Positions 32,975-41,968 of a stretch of DNA of 64,000 nt are shown in pieces (the first letter of the stretch is position 1; every line of letters starts with the position of its first letter). The stretch is from Pseudobacillus lumedeiriae. Its GTDB lineage: Bacteria > Bacillota > Bacilli > Bacillales > Domibacillaceae. A program made the translations under genes and the position numbers. The stretch lies in assembly GCF_044891285.1 (NCBI RefSeq), contig NZ_JAUIYO010000001.1, positions 496,001 through 560,000 on the forward strand. The letters run 5' to 3'. The notes beneath the pieces are model-generated. The model made no database searches. It was not told where the DNA came from and worked only from the letters and a program-made list of their open reading frames with translations.

Positions 32975-33997
32975 ATGGATGAAATAAAAGGATTTTTTCA
33001 GAAAAAAGGAGTTAAACGCATCATCATTTCCGGCTTAATTATTTTGATGTTATTCGCTATGCGGGGCATGATTAACTTAATTTTGCTGACATTTATTTTT
33101 GCTTTTTTGATGGATCGCCTTGTGGAATTCACTGCTAAGCGTGTCCCGTTCAATCGCAGGCTCCTTGTTTTACTGATGTATTCGCTGATTGTCGGTTTGT
33201 TGACGTTTGGATTAGTGAAATACTTGCCAATCATCACGATAGAAATCGGTCAGCTTATTAAACGCATTACGGCTTTTTATACACAGCCTCATGAGAATAT
33301 TGTTATTAACTATATCGAAAAATTCATCTCCGGCGACCAAATTTCCGCCTATTTGGAGAACGGTTTTTCTTTCCTGCTAAAATCGTTTACCGATATTAGT
33401 AAAATGAGTATTGATATTATGATCTCCCTCATTTTAAGTTTGTTCTTTCTACTGGAGAAACATCGTTTGCAAGAATTCACTGCTAAATTTAAACATAGCA
33501 AAATCGCTCCTTTTTACTATGAGATTGAATTCTTTGGGAAAAAATTTACACGTACATTCGGCAAAGTCATTGAAGCACAATTTATTATTGCGATCGTTAA
33601 TTGTTTTTTATCAGTCATCGCCTTGACGATTCTCGGATTCCAGCAAATCTTTGGATTAGCGATTATGATCTTCTTTCTAGGACTCATTCCTGTGGCAGGT
33701 GTCATCATTTCACTTCTTCCACTTTGCTTGATCGCTTACACGATTGGGGGGTTTATTAAAGTCTTCTATGTGGTCCTAGCCATCGCCATTATCCATGCTA
33801 TTGAAGCATACATTTTAAATCCGAAGCTCATGTCTTCTAAAACAGATTTACCTGTTTTTTATACGTTCATTGTCCTTCTTTTCTCAGAGCATTTCTTCGG
33901 GGTATGGGGGTTGATTATTGGGATTCCAGTATTCGTCTTCCTTCTCGATGTCCTTGAGGTAACAAATAAAGAAATAACAACATCCGTATCATCATAA
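32975..33997 (+). CDS. AI-2E/PerM family permease
   Basis: 340 residues with about seven to eight membrane segments. Motifs typical of the family are QFIIAIVNCFLSVIALTIL, GLIPVAGVIISLLPL and NPKLMSSKTDLPVFYTF, where the last corresponds to the conserved P.x.xS...P region. Members export small solutes or peptidoglycan precursors; substrate unknown here. A second, longer family member (ytvI) lies at 61180-62310. AAGGAG precedes ATG 32975. Confidence 0.85.
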   Translation: MDEIKGFFQKKGVKRIIISGLIILMLFAMRGMINLILLTFIFAFLMDRLVEFTAKRVPFNRRLLVLLMYSLIVGLLTFGLVKYLPIITIEIGQLIKRITAFYTQPHENIVINYIEKFISGDQISAYLENGFSFLLKSFTDISKMSIDIMISLILSLFFLLEKHRLQEFTAKFKHSKIAPFYYEIEFFGKKFTRTFGKVIEAQFIIAIVNCFLSVIALTILGFQQIFGLAIMIFFLGLIPVAGVIISLLPLCLIAYTIGGFIKVFYVVLAIAIIHAIEAYILNPKLMSSKTDLPVFYTFIVLLFSEHFFGVWGLIIGIPVFVFLLDVLEVTNKEITTSVSS

Positions 33998-34001
33998 ATA
34001 C

Positions 34002-34029
34002 TAATCAACAATAGTCATTAACATAGCCT
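34002..34029. repeat. GC-rich dyad repeat family, end fragment
   Basis: The minus strand reads GGCTATGTTAATGACTATTG then TTGATTAG, one end of the 4611-4767 element, directly after the permease stop codon. Confidence 0.55.
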
Positions 34030-34034
34030 ATTTC

Positions 34035-34088
34035 AAAAGAAGCAGCCCTCCTGTCCATTGATAAAAGAGCTGCTTCTTTTCATTTTAT
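34035..34088 (+). terminator. Bidirectional terminator between convergent genes
   Basis: AAAAGAAGCAGC (34035-34046) pairs with GCTGCTTCTTTT (34069-34080), followed by CATTTTATTT; the minus strand also shows a T-rich flank. Confidence 0.82.
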
Positions 34089-34101
34089 TTGATTGATCCT
34101 T

Positions 34102-34371
34102 TTAATCAAGCTCTACCCTTGTAATCCTGCCAGTATTCACATCAACTTCCACCTCATATTTGACGCCTTGTGGTGTAATAATCTTCACTTCGTAAATCCA
34201 TCTCCCATGTTCATGCTCCAGCTCTACTTTTACTACTTGGCCCGGCACTCGTTCTACAGCAATTTTTATGGCCTCTTCTATCGTTATCCGGCGATACCAA
34301 TTGTACGAGTCGCCAGGATTCCATTGATTCCTGTACCCGTAAGAATGTGGATCGTACCAATTATTACTCAT
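34102..34371 (-). CDS. PepSY-domain protein
   Basis: About 89 residues. A Tyr/Asn-rich N-terminus (SNNWYDPHSYGYRNQW) is followed by one PepSY domain: ITIEEAIKIAVERVPGQVVK, EHGRWIYEVKIIT, YEVEVDVNTGRITRVE. PepSY domains bind or inhibit peptidases or act as small periplasmic/wall modules; this copy has no signal peptide. ATG 34371 follows AAGGTGGGC; the frame extends to 34401. Confidence 0.82.
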   Translation of the reverse strand: MSNNWYDPHSYGYRNQWNPGDSYNWYRRITIEEAIKIAVERVPGQVVKVELEHEHGRWIYEVKIITPQGVKYEVEVDVNTGRITRVELD

Positions 34372-34470
34372 CAATGCCCACCTTACCTTTAATATTATCA
34401 TTTACTTCTTATCATACTCATTCATCTTATGGGGAGTGCCGAATGTCAAGATATATAGGCAATGATCTAA

Positions 34471-34788
34471 TTAAGACTCTCGTATCCTTACTAATAGCTG
34501 CTCAATGATCGGCCAATTTTTCACCCATGTGAATAACTGGATATAATGGAAGGGAGCTGCCCAGATAACAGTCAAATTCACTAGTCCGAAAGCAGCAATA
34601 GCAATATATTTCACTATTCCCGTCTCTCCTTTAGTAATCGCTCTAACACTCACAACGACTCCCGCCAATGAAAAAATCAGTCCCATAGCAAATAGATATT
34701 CATTAAAATGACTAAGAACGAAAGAAAGACCAATAAATAACATTCCGATAAAAGAAAAAGCAATGGACGACAAACTATAGATTTGCAT
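34471..34788 (-). CDS. Small multi-pass membrane protein of unknown function
   Basis: 105 residues with three hydrophobic helices (SIAFSFIGMLFIGLSFVL, LFAMGLIFSLAGVVVSV, YIAIAAFGLVNLTVIWA). No family recognised. The ATG follows GGAG about 10 bases upstream. Confidence 0.7.
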   Translation of the reverse strand: MQIYSLSSIAFSFIGMLFIGLSFVLSHFNEYLFAMGLIFSLAGVVVSVRAITKGETGIVKYIAIAAFGLVNLTVIWAAPFHYIQLFTWVKNWPIIEQLLVRIRES

Positions 34789-34851
34789 ATTTTCTCCTTT
34801 TTTCTTTATTGTACCAGTTAACCTACAAGCAGTGGCACCTTATATTGCACA

Positions 34852-34892
34852 CAAAAAAGCAGGGAACCGGAAATCGGTCCCTGCTACTTTTT
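34852..34892 (-). terminator. Terminator of the cysJI operon
   Basis: AGCAGGGA-ACCG / CGGT-CCCTGCT (34858-34885) with T runs on both strands (TTTTTTGTG on the minus strand). Confidence 0.9.
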
Positions 34893-34922
34893 TAGAGGTT
34901 TATATAATATGATATGTTTCTT

Positions 34923-36650
34923 CTATTCATCATGAAAATCGAGCCCAGAATGAACTTCTTTAACGTAGCCGGCACGGATGACAAAATCACCGAAACGTTC
35001 ACCTTCTTGCCGCTCTTTTGCGTACCGGGAAAGAATTGGACGAAGTGTGTCCAAAATCTCTTCTTCTCCGATATTCTCTTTGTAAATCTTGCTTAAACGG
35101 TCACCGGAAAAGCCCGCTCCTAAATACATATTGTACTTTCCTGGAGATTTGCCAATAAACGCGATTTCCGCCAGGGCTGGACGGGCACATCCATTCGGGC
35201 ATCCCGTCATACGAATAGTGATCTCCTCTTCGTTCAGGCCGTTTTCTTCCACGATCTCCTCAATCTTATCTATTAGAACTGGCAGATAACGCTCCGCTTC
35301 AGCCATAGCCAGTCCGCAAGTTGGAAGAGCCACACAAGCCAGTGAATTTCTGCGTAATGCGGAATGTTGCTTACCGTCCGTCAATCCGTACTTCTCAATC
35401 AACCCAACGATTTCATTCTTTTTCTCACTCGTTACATTCGCAATCACAAGATTTTGATTCGGGCTGAGACGGAAATCCCCAGTATGGATCTTAGCAATTT
35501 CTCTTAAACCCGTCATAAGCGGATAATTCTCCAAATCGGTCACGCGGCCGTTTTGAATAAATAAAGTAAAATGCCAATGGCCATTGCTTCCTTCTACCCA
35601 GCCATAGCGGTCACCATTATGATCGAAATGATAAGGCCGTTCTTCTTCCAGCTCCCATCCTAATCGATTGTGCAATTCTTGTTTAACGACATCCAATCCT
35701 AGTCTGTCAACTGTATACTTAAAGCGGGCATATTTTCGGACAGAACGGTCGCCATAATCACGTTGAATCGTAATAACTTTTTCCGCGACATCTAGAATCT
35801 GATCCGGCGTACAGAAACCGATCACCCGGGCTACTTGAGGATATGTATTTTTATCCCCATGGGTCATTCCCATGCCTCCGCCGATCGCTACGTTAAACCC
35901 TTGCAGCTTTCCTTCTTCTATAATTGCGATGAAGCCTAGATCTTGAGAAAAGACGTCTACATCGTTAGAAGGAGGAACAGCGATGCCGATTTTGAACTTT
36001 CTAGGCAAATAAAGCGGGCCATACATCGGTTCCACTTCTTCCTCCGTTTCAGGAGTACCTGCTACTTTTTCCTCATCAAGCCAAATCTCGTGATAAGCTC
36101 TCGTACGCGGCGAAAGATAATCGCTCAGTTCTTTAGACCATTCGTACACTTCTGCATGGATTTCCGACTGGTACGGATTGGGATTACACATAACATTCCT
36201 GTTCACGTCACCGCAGGCAGCTAAAGTATCCATTAAAGACGCATTAATTTCTTGAATGCTCTTTTTCATGTTCCATTTTAAAATTCCATGCATTTGAAAC
36301 GCCTGGCGAGTCGTCAGCTTCAGCGTTCCGTTGCCGTATTTATGGGCAATGTCATCCATGACGAGCCATTGTTCCGGTGTAGCTACACCGCCGGGAGCAC
36401 GCACCCGCACCATGAATTGATAGGCTGGTTCAAGCTTCTGCCGCTCACGTTCATTTCTCAAATCCCTGTCGTCCTGCAAGTAGCTGCCATGGAATTTCAT
36501 TAATCGGTTATCATCATCAGATATCCCTGCAGTCAACGGTTCAATCATTGTTTCCGCAAGGGTGCCCCGCAAGTAATTGCTCTCGCTTTTGATCCTCTCC
36601 ACATCACTTGGAGGGCCTTCTGGTGCCTGTAGTAATTTCTCTTTAATCAT
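34923..36650 (-). CDS. cysI: Sulfite reductase hemoprotein beta subunit
   Basis: 575 residues, normal length. It reduces sulfite to sulfide in cysteine synthesis, using siroheme coupled to a [4Fe-4S] cluster. The cluster ligands are visible in CVALPTCGLAMAEAERY and TGCPNGCARPALAEI; the two ferredoxin-like halves repeat as usual. AAAGGAG precedes the ATG, 28 bases after cysJ, so cysJ-cysI is one operon delivering electrons from NADPH to sulfite. Confidence 0.96.
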   Translation of the reverse strand: MIKEKLLQAPEGPPSDVERIKSESNYLRGTLAETMIEPLTAGISDDDNRLMKFHGSYLQDDRDLRNERERQKLEPAYQFMVRVRAPGGVATPEQWLVMDDIAHKYGNGTLKLTTRQAFQMHGILKWNMKKSIQEINASLMDTLAACGDVNRNVMCNPNPYQSEIHAEVYEWSKELSDYLSPRTRAYHEIWLDEEKVAGTPETEEEVEPMYGPLYLPRKFKIGIAVPPSNDVDVFSQDLGFIAIIEEGKLQGFNVAIGGGMGMTHGDKNTYPQVARVIGFCTPDQILDVAEKVITIQRDYGDRSVRKYARFKYTVDRLGLDVVKQELHNRLGWELEEERPYHFDHNGDRYGWVEGSNGHWHFTLFIQNGRVTDLENYPLMTGLREIAKIHTGDFRLSPNQNLVIANVTSEKKNEIVGLIEKYGLTDGKQHSALRRNSLACVALPTCGLAMAEAERYLPVLIDKIEEIVEENGLNEEEITIRMTGCPNGCARPALAEIAFIGKSPGKYNMYLGAGFSGDRLSKIYKENIGEEEILDTLRPILSRYAKERQEGERFGDFVIRAGYVKEVHSGLDFHDE

Positions 36651-36678
36651 TTTCGTAACTCCTTTCTATCTGTATTGC

Positions 36679-38529
36679 TTAATATACATCGCGCTGATAA
36701 CGTTTCTGCTGCTGCATGTCAGCAAGGTATGCTTCCGCTTGTTCCCTGCTTTTGCCGCCTTCTTGTTCAATAATTTGTATCAGCGTTTCATGTACGTCAT
36801 GTGCCATATGTTTCTCATCGCCGCAAATATAGACAATTGCTCCTTCTTCCAGCCACTGATACAATTCTCTGCCCTTCTCAAGCATGCGATGCTGAACATA
36901 TACCTTTTCCTCCGTATCACGTGAAAAAGCAACGTCCATTTTTGTCAGCACACCTTTTTTCAGCCACTTCTGCCATTCTGTCTGGTAAAGAAAATCGGTA
37001 ACAAAGTGCTGGTCACCGAAGAACAGCCACGATTTCCCTTGAGCCGCCACTTCTTCTCGTTCTTGAAGGAATGATCTGAACGGTGCTGCTCCAGTACCAG
37101 GTCCAATCATAATAATTGGTGTGTCAGGATTAGCAGGAAGCTTAAAGTTCTGATTATGCTGGATAAAAATCGGCAAATAGTCGCCTGACTGAATTCGTTC
37201 TGCGCATTGTACAGAGCATACTCCATTACGGCCGCGCCCGTGAGCATCGTATCTTACCGTTCCAATCGTAAGATGCACTTCATCTGGATTCGCTTTTAAA
37301 CTGCTCGCAATCGAGTAAAGACGGGCAGGCATTTTCCGAAGAACAGACAGGAATGTATGCGCTGGTATTCCCTTTAAAGCAAAGTCCCGAACGAGATCCA
37401 AAAGATCGCGCCCTTCCATATATTCTCGCAGTTTTTCTCCATTTCCTGATGATACAAGACCTTGCAGCTCATCACTCAAGAAAAGCTCTGCCGCCTTCTC
37501 CAATAAAGGCTTAGTCAGCACAGTAATCTCGTAGTTTGAAATGAGCGCATCCCGCAATGAACGCTCTTCCCCTTGCTTATTCACTGGAACATGTTCATCA
37601 GGGTTCCAGCCCATTTCCCAAATCAACATATCTACTAATGTAGGATCATTCTCAGGATAAATGCCTAAGCTGTCCCCTGGTTCAAACTCCAAACCAGAAC
37701 CTTCAAGAGAGAGTTCAAGATGTCTCGTCTCTTTATTCGATCCGCGGCCATTCAGATTAATATTCTCAAACACTTCTGCTTTAAAAGGATTGGTTCTGGA
37801 ATACTTCTGCTGATCAGTCAATGCCCCCGTTCCAACGGATACTAAAGCGGCAGCGGCAGCATTCACCTGCTCCTTCGTCTCACCCAAATTATTGAGAACA
37901 CCTTCCAGCCATTCTGCAGCAGGATCTTCATAATCTAAATCGCAGTCAAAACGCGTATAAAGCCGTTGACCGCCCAGCTCTTCCAGCCGTTTGTCAAACT
38001 CCTTGCCAGTCTGGCAGAAGAATTCATAGGAACTGTCTCCTAAGGATAGAACGGAGAACTTTAAATCTTCTAATTTCGGAGCTCTTCTGCCATGAAGGAA
38101 TTCATGAAAAGCTATAGCATTATCCGGCGGTTCTCCCTCTCCGTGCGTACTAACCACGATCAGAAGATTCTGAACCTTCTTGATGTTATTAGGCTTGAAT
38201 TCGTTCATTGCAGAAAGCGTGACTTGAAAGCCGCGTTCTTTTAACTTTTCCGATACATTCGCCGCAATTCCTTGGGCCGTGCCAGTCTGTGATCCAAAAA
38301 GAACCGTCACTTCCTTAGTCAAGGATTGAGCAGTATGTTGAGAAAGCAGGCCAGCCTCCGATAACCCTTGCAAAGCAGCTCCTGCTCCACTTGCAGAGGA
38401 AACGTTTTGCGGAGCAGCAAGATAACCGCTCAGCCACATTTTTTGTGAATCCGTCAGCGTTGATAGAAGACGATTGAGGAGCTCTGTTTGCTCCTGGCTA
38501 AAAGGACTGTTTATTACTTGAAGTTGCAA
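36679..38529 (-). CDS. cysJ: Sulfite reductase flavoprotein alpha subunit
   Basis: About 616 residues: a flavodoxin FMN domain (LFGSQTGTAQGIAANV, STHGEGEPPDNA), FAD domain (RLYSIASS, GVCSVQCAE) and NADPH domain (MIGPGTGAAPFRSFLQ, YICGDEKHMAHDVH). It passes electrons from NADPH to CysI. The open frame starts at 38568, but TTG 38529 has GAGGTGG before it and gives the family N-terminus LQLQVINSPFSQEQ. Confidence 0.95.
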   Translation of the reverse strand: MQLQVINSPFSQEQTELLNRLLSTLTDSQKMWLSGYLAAPQNVSSASGAGAALQGLSEAGLLSQHTAQSLTKEVTVLFGSQTGTAQGIAANVSEKLKERGFQVTLSAMNEFKPNNIKKVQNLLIVVSTHGEGEPPDNAIAFHEFLHGRRAPKLEDLKFSVLSLGDSSYEFFCQTGKEFDKRLEELGGQRLYTRFDCDLDYEDPAAEWLEGVLNNLGETKEQVNAAAAALVSVGTGALTDQQKYSRTNPFKAEVFENINLNGRGSNKETRHLELSLEGSGLEFEPGDSLGIYPENDPTLVDMLIWEMGWNPDEHVPVNKQGEERSLRDALISNYEITVLTKPLLEKAAELFLSDELQGLVSSGNGEKLREYMEGRDLLDLVRDFALKGIPAHTFLSVLRKMPARLYSIASSLKANPDEVHLTIGTVRYDAHGRGRNGVCSVQCAERIQSGDYLPIFIQHNQNFKLPANPDTPIIMIGPGTGAAPFRSFLQEREEVAAQGKSWLFFGDQHFVTDFLYQTEWQKWLKKGVLTKMDVAFSRDTEEKVYVQHRMLEKGRELYQWLEEGAIVYICGDEKHMAHDVHETLIQIIEQEGGKSREQAEAYLADMQQQKRYQRDVY

Positions 38530-38566
38530 CGTTATCCACCTCACAAAGAAATATAAATAATCCATC

Positions 38567-38572
38567 ATTATA
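38567..38572 (-). promoter_or_regulatory. Candidate -10 box of cysJI
   Basis: TATAAT about 40 bases before the cysJ start, without a -35 match. That pattern suits an activator-dependent promoter; in B. subtilis cysJI needs the LysR-type activator CysL. Inference. Confidence 0.45.
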
Positions 38573-38614
38573 CTTTCATAGAATTCATCGTTTCATTTGT
38601 CACCATAACAAAAA

Positions 38615-38733
38615 AACGTGAAAGGAATAAGGTCCAGTTGGCTTCCTTTTCTATTCCTCTCCCTTCATGTAAAGATACAATGATGCAGAAAACGCAAGGC
38701 AGTTCATCTGCTAAAACAGCGTCTCAATGATTA
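38615..38733 (-). ncRNA. Candidate short RNA or leader upstream of cysJI
   Basis: A strong promoter (TTGACA 38763-38768, 17 bases, TATCAT 38740-38745) points toward cysJ, but a hairpin GAAAAGGAA / TTCCTTTC (38620-38651) with seven T ends the transcript ~115 bases later and before the second promoter. No open frame of note is inside. A neighbouring AGGAATA can pair with the terminator arm instead, so attenuation is possible. No SAM-box or T-box motif was found. Confidence 0.45.
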
Positions 38734-38865
38734 TGTTTTATGATATATTTATTATCCCTATATGTCAAGTAGGTTTTATCACTTTTAACGTCCCTTACAG
38801 TCATCGTGTCAAGCGTTAAAATTACACAGCGGCGAGCCGAACATTTATCCATCCATACTATCTTT

Positions 38866-38914
38866 TAAAATAAAAGCTGCCCTAAAAGCGAAGATCTTCG
38901 CTTTTAGGGCAGCT
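38866..38914 (-). terminator. Terminator of ysdC
   Basis: A perfect 40-base palindrome (38875-38894 with 38895-38914) containing AGCTGCCCTAAAAGCGAAGA, followed on the minus strand by TTTTATTTT. Located 8 bases after the ysdC stop codon. Confidence 0.93.
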
Positions 38915-38921
38915 GTTTTCA

Positions 38922-40007
38922 TCAATCAAATTTAATCTTATTAACAGTGTCACGATCTAACCTTAAAATAACTTCGCCAATCAGTTTGACGGCATTTTCG
39001 TAGTCATCGCGGTGAAGCATAGCAGCATGTGAATGGATATAGCGTGTAGCGATCGTAATTGATAAGCTTGGCACACCGCCCGCTGTCACATGGATGGCTC
39101 CTGAATCTGTACCTCCGCCGGCCATTGCATCAAATTGATAAGGTATATTTAATTCATCCGCCACATCTGTCACAAAATCGCGCAATCCTTTATGGGAAAC
39201 CATCGATGCATCATATAAAATAATTTGCGGACCGCCGCCCATTTTACTCATTGCTTCTTTGCTGGATACACCTGGCGTGTCACCGGCGATACCGACGTCC
39301 ACCCCAAAGGCAATGTCCGGCTGAATAGCCTGCGCCGATGTTTTCGCCCCGCGCAGTCCGACTTCTTCTTGTACCGTTCCAACACCATATACGATGTTTT
39401 TATGCTGCTTGCCTTTGACATATTTCATAACATCGATGGCAATTGCACAGCCAATACGATTGTCCCATGCTTTAGCGAGCAGCATTTTCTCATTATTCAT
39501 GACCGTGAATTCAAAGTAAGGCACAACCATATCTCCCGGCCGAACTCCCCACTCCTCAGCTTCTTCCTTACTAGATGCGCCGATATCGATAAACATATCT
39601 TTAATATCAACTGGCTTTTTACGTGCTTCCGCCGATAAAATATGCGGCGGCTTGGAGCCAATAACACCTGTGAGGTCACCTTTTCTCGTCACAATCGTCA
39701 CGCGCTGAGCGAGCATTACCTGGCTCCACCAGCCGCCGACCGTTTGAAAGCGAAGGAAACCTTTGTCGTCAATTTGAGTAATCATGAAGCCGACTTCATC
39801 TAAGTGGCCGGCAACCATCACTTTCGGCCCATTCGCATCCCCCGTTTGTTTAGCGATCAAACTGCCTAAATTGTCGGTCGTTACTTCATCCGCAAACGGC
39901 TCTATATATTTTTTCATAACGTTACGGACTTCACGCTCATTCCCAGCAATTCCTTTAGCATCTGTTAACTCTTTCAGCATCGTTAAAGTTTCGTCCATTT
40001 TAGCCAT
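38922..40007 (-). CDS. ysdC: M42 family metallo-aminopeptidase
   Basis: 361 residues. M42 enzymes are large oligomeric dizinc aminopeptidases of the cytoplasm. Metal and catalytic residues are visible in VAGHLDEVGFM, AKAWDNRIGC, VGTVQEEVGLRGA and VDVGIAGD, and the last His near IATRYIHSHAAM. The gene is next to ysdA-like DUF1294 and infC-rpmI-rplT as in B. subtilis, where it is ysdC. GAGGGA precedes the ATG. Confidence 0.93.
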   Translation of the reverse strand: MAKMDETLTMLKELTDAKGIAGNEREVRNVMKKYIEPFADEVTTDNLGSLIAKQTGDANGPKVMVAGHLDEVGFMITQIDDKGFLRFQTVGGWWSQVMLAQRVTIVTRKGDLTGVIGSKPPHILSAEARKKPVDIKDMFIDIGASSKEEAEEWGVRPGDMVVPYFEFTVMNNEKMLLAKAWDNRIGCAIAIDVMKYVKGKQHKNIVYGVGTVQEEVGLRGAKTSAQAIQPDIAFGVDVGIAGDTPGVSSKEAMSKMGGGPQIILYDASMVSHKGLRDFVTDVADELNIPYQFDAMAGGGTDSGAIHVTAGGVPSLSITIATRYIHSHAAMLHRDDYENAVKLIGEVILRLDRDTVNKIKFD

Positions 40008-40086
40008 AAAAAAATCCCTCCTATGTAAAAAATATGTATCTGCTTTCAGTATACGTACTTTTTAAGGAACACGCAAAAATTCTCCT

Positions 40087-40575
40087 CTAATAACCTTGCT
40101 TCTGACGTTCGTAATTGACTTCATTTTTAGCAACATATGCTTTTTCCACTTCTTCTGCTGAAAAGCTGAGCAGACGGCCAAGCGCAAAGTAACCATTAAG
40201 TAATCGGTCATATGTCTCTGCTGATTTGTCCTGCTTAAATAAATGAGCAGCTTCATGTATACGAAGAAACTGTTCCGTTATTGAATCAGCAGGCTCCTCC
40301 TCAGTCACCGATGCTTCTGTCTCTAAAGAAAGTGTCAAGCCAAGCGACAAAATAAAATGCACCCCATCTACGAACTCCTCTAAAATGACTGTACGCTCAC
40401 TTGGCTTTTTCAAGCTCCAAAATTTAAAACAGCGCGTCTCATTAGCCAGTTCACCCAATTCAACGAGTAAAGCGAGTATTTTTTTATCAAACAAATCCAC
40501 ATTTTGCAGGTCATGCTCTGCTTCAATGTATTCATCTAGGGCCTTTTGCATGTGGAACAACTTAGATAAGTTCAC
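40087..40575 (-). CDS. Dimeric all-alpha dUTP diphosphatase-like protein
   Basis: 162 residues of the dUTPase-2/MazG-like fold, which hydrolyses dUTP to dUMP and so keeps uracil out of DNA. The Mg-binding helices are visible: LLVELGELANETRCFKFW (ExxE) and ILEEFVDGVHFILSLG (ExxxD). GTG start with AAGGGAG upstream. It occupies the place of ysdB of B. subtilis. Confidence 0.85.
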   Translation of the reverse strand: MNLSKLFHMQKALDEYIEAEHDLQNVDLFDKKILALLVELGELANETRCFKFWSLKKPSERTVILEEFVDGVHFILSLGLTLSLETEASVTEEEPADSITEQFLRIHEAAHLFKQDKSAETYDRLLNGYFALGRLLSFSAEEVEKAYVAKNEVNYERQKQGY

Positions 40576-40592
40576 GTTATTTTCTCCCTTCT

Positions 40593-40850
40593 TTATGAAA
40601 AATAAGCAAGCAGGCTAAGATCAACAATAGCTAAAACTGGCATGCCATATTTAAAAGCAGCATGTTTAGTTTTATGACGGTGTGCCTGCATCGCAATCCA
40701 GCCGCCCACCGCTCCGCCTATAAACGCTAACAGCCAAAGTGTACGTTCACGTGTCCGCCATGCGCCTCGCTTCGCTTTCCTTTTATCATTTCCCATAACA
40801 ATATAGCTGATCATGTTAATCAATACAAAATACATCAACAACGGGCTCAC
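40593..40850 (-). CDS. ysdA: DUF1294 membrane protein (YsdA-like)
   Basis: Up to 85 residues: membrane helix, a basic loop DKRKAKRGAWRTRERTLW, then GGAVGGWIAMQAHRHKTKH and a second/third helix, the DUF1294 pattern. Function unknown. The frame opens at GTG 40850; AGAGGTGA favours a start four or five codons later (TTG/ATG). It is 17 bases upstream of the dUTPase gene on the same strand. Confidence 0.82.
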   Translation of the reverse strand: MSPLLMYFVLINMISYIVMGNDKRKAKRGAWRTRERTLWLLAFIGGAVGGWIAMQAHRHKTKHAAFKYGMPVLAIVDLSLLAYFS

Positions 40851-41064
40851 CTCTCTGTTATTTTAGCAAAAAAGCACAGATAAAGCGGTGATTCAGCCGG
40901 TCTTTTTTAAGTTGCAGGAAACTTTTCATGAATCACAGCTTTTATCATGAATAGCAAACTTCTTTTCATAAATTACGCACATATCTCCTGAGGCGGCTTC
41001 CGTATAAAGAGCCGGACACCAGAGAAGAATATAATTGATCTTAATGGAAGCAGGTGAAAACCTA

Positions 41065-41280
41065 GTGGCAAGAGAAACGAGAAGCATACATTCCGGCGAT
41101 AGCAGCCCTCATTTTGACGGGAAACATGAAGGCGTTATTTCTGATCCGCAAGGTACGGCCCAATTGGGTATTCGTATCGATCTCAAGCAATCAGAAAGCC
41201 CTTATCAAATAACCAAATTAAAAAAAGATCCGGAAATGGAGAAGTTTCAGCATTTCTTTGACGGAGAGAAGTACGAATGA
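41065..41280 (+). CDS. Small hydrophilic protein of unknown function
   Basis: About 71 residues, acidic, with HSGDSSPHFDGKHEGV and IRIDLKQSESPYQITKLKK. No motif or membrane segment. GTG 41065 has AGGTGA 8 bases upstream; the frame extends to 41035 without a site. Not recognised; moderate confidence that it is coding. Confidence 0.55.
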   Translation: MARETRSIHSGDSSPHFDGKHEGVISDPQGTAQLGIRIDLKQSESPYQITKLKKDPEMEKFQHFFDGEKYE

Positions 41281-41310
41281 TCCCATAAAAGTCTGACACC
41301 TTGATTCAAA

Positions 41311-41343
41311 AAAATCAGACCCGCTAAAAGCGGGTCTGATTTT
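41311..41343 (-). terminator. Terminator of infC-rpmI-rplT
   Basis: AAAATCAGACCCGCT (41311-41325) pairs with AGCGGGTCTGATTTT (41329-41343), three-base loop, T-rich on both sides. It can also end the plus-strand gene at 41280. Confidence 0.92.
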
Positions 41344-41353
41344 GAAGTCGTTC

Positions 41354-41713
41354 TTATTTATTAAGCTGAGCTTTAGCAGCTTCTGCTAATTGGTTAAACG
41401 CTTGTAGATCGCTAACAGCTAGGTCAGCAAGCATTTTACGGTTCACTTCGATACCTGCAAGCTTCAAGCCGTGCATTAAACGGCTGTAAGAAAGACCGTT
41501 CATGCGAGCAGCTGCGTTAATACGTGTAATCCAAAGCTTACGGAAGTCGCGTTTTTTCTGACGACGATCACGGTAAGCGTATTGCAGGGATTTCATAACC
41601 TGCTGGTTGGCTACTTTATATAAACGGTGTTTAGCACCGAAAAAACCTTTTGCTAATTTAAGAACTTTTTTACGACGTCTGCGAGTTACTGTTCCGCCTT
41701 TTACGCGTGGCAT
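41354..41713 (-). CDS. rplT: 50S ribosomal protein L20
   Basis: 119 residues, full length: PRVKGGTVTRRRRKKVLKLAK start and LMHGLKLAGIEVNRKMLADL end. L20 binds 23S rRNA early in assembly and in Bacillus represses its own operon by binding the infC leader. Last gene of the operon. Confidence 0.98.
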   Translation of the reverse strand: MPRVKGGTVTRRRRKKVLKLAKGFFGAKHRLYKVANQQVMKSLQYAYRDRRQKKRDFRKLWITRINAAARMNGLSYSRLMHGLKLAGIEVNRKMLADLAVSDLQAFNQLAEAAKAQLNK

Positions 41714-41745
41714 AATATTTCCCTCCTAGAATATGAGTGCTAGTC

Positions 41746-41946
41746 TTACTTAAGATTGTCTAACATGTGGCGAATGCGTTTGAAATCGCCTTTAGATACA
41801 AGCGTTCCTTTGCGAAGCTTGCGTTTTTGTTTTGTAGATTTGTTGGCAAATAAGTGGCTAGTGTAGCCGTGAGAACGTTTCAGCTTACCAGAACCTGTTT
41901 TTTTGAAACGTTTCGCTGAGCCGCGGTGAGTTTTCATTTTTGGCAT
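41746..41946 (-). CDS. rpmI: 50S ribosomal protein L35
   Basis: 66 residues, MPKMKTHRGSAKRFKKTGSG, the family-typical Lys/Arg-rich protein, 32 bases before rplT. Confidence 0.98.
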   Translation of the reverse strand: MPKMKTHRGSAKRFKKTGSGKLKRSHGYTSHLFANKSTKQKRKLRKGTLVSKGDFKRIRHMLDNLK

Positions 41947-41968
41947 TTTTTCTTCCTCCTCAAACTGA

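Noticed and set aside
38570..38740. SAM (S-box) riboswitch before cysJI
   Set aside because: The conserved S-box core sequence is not present.
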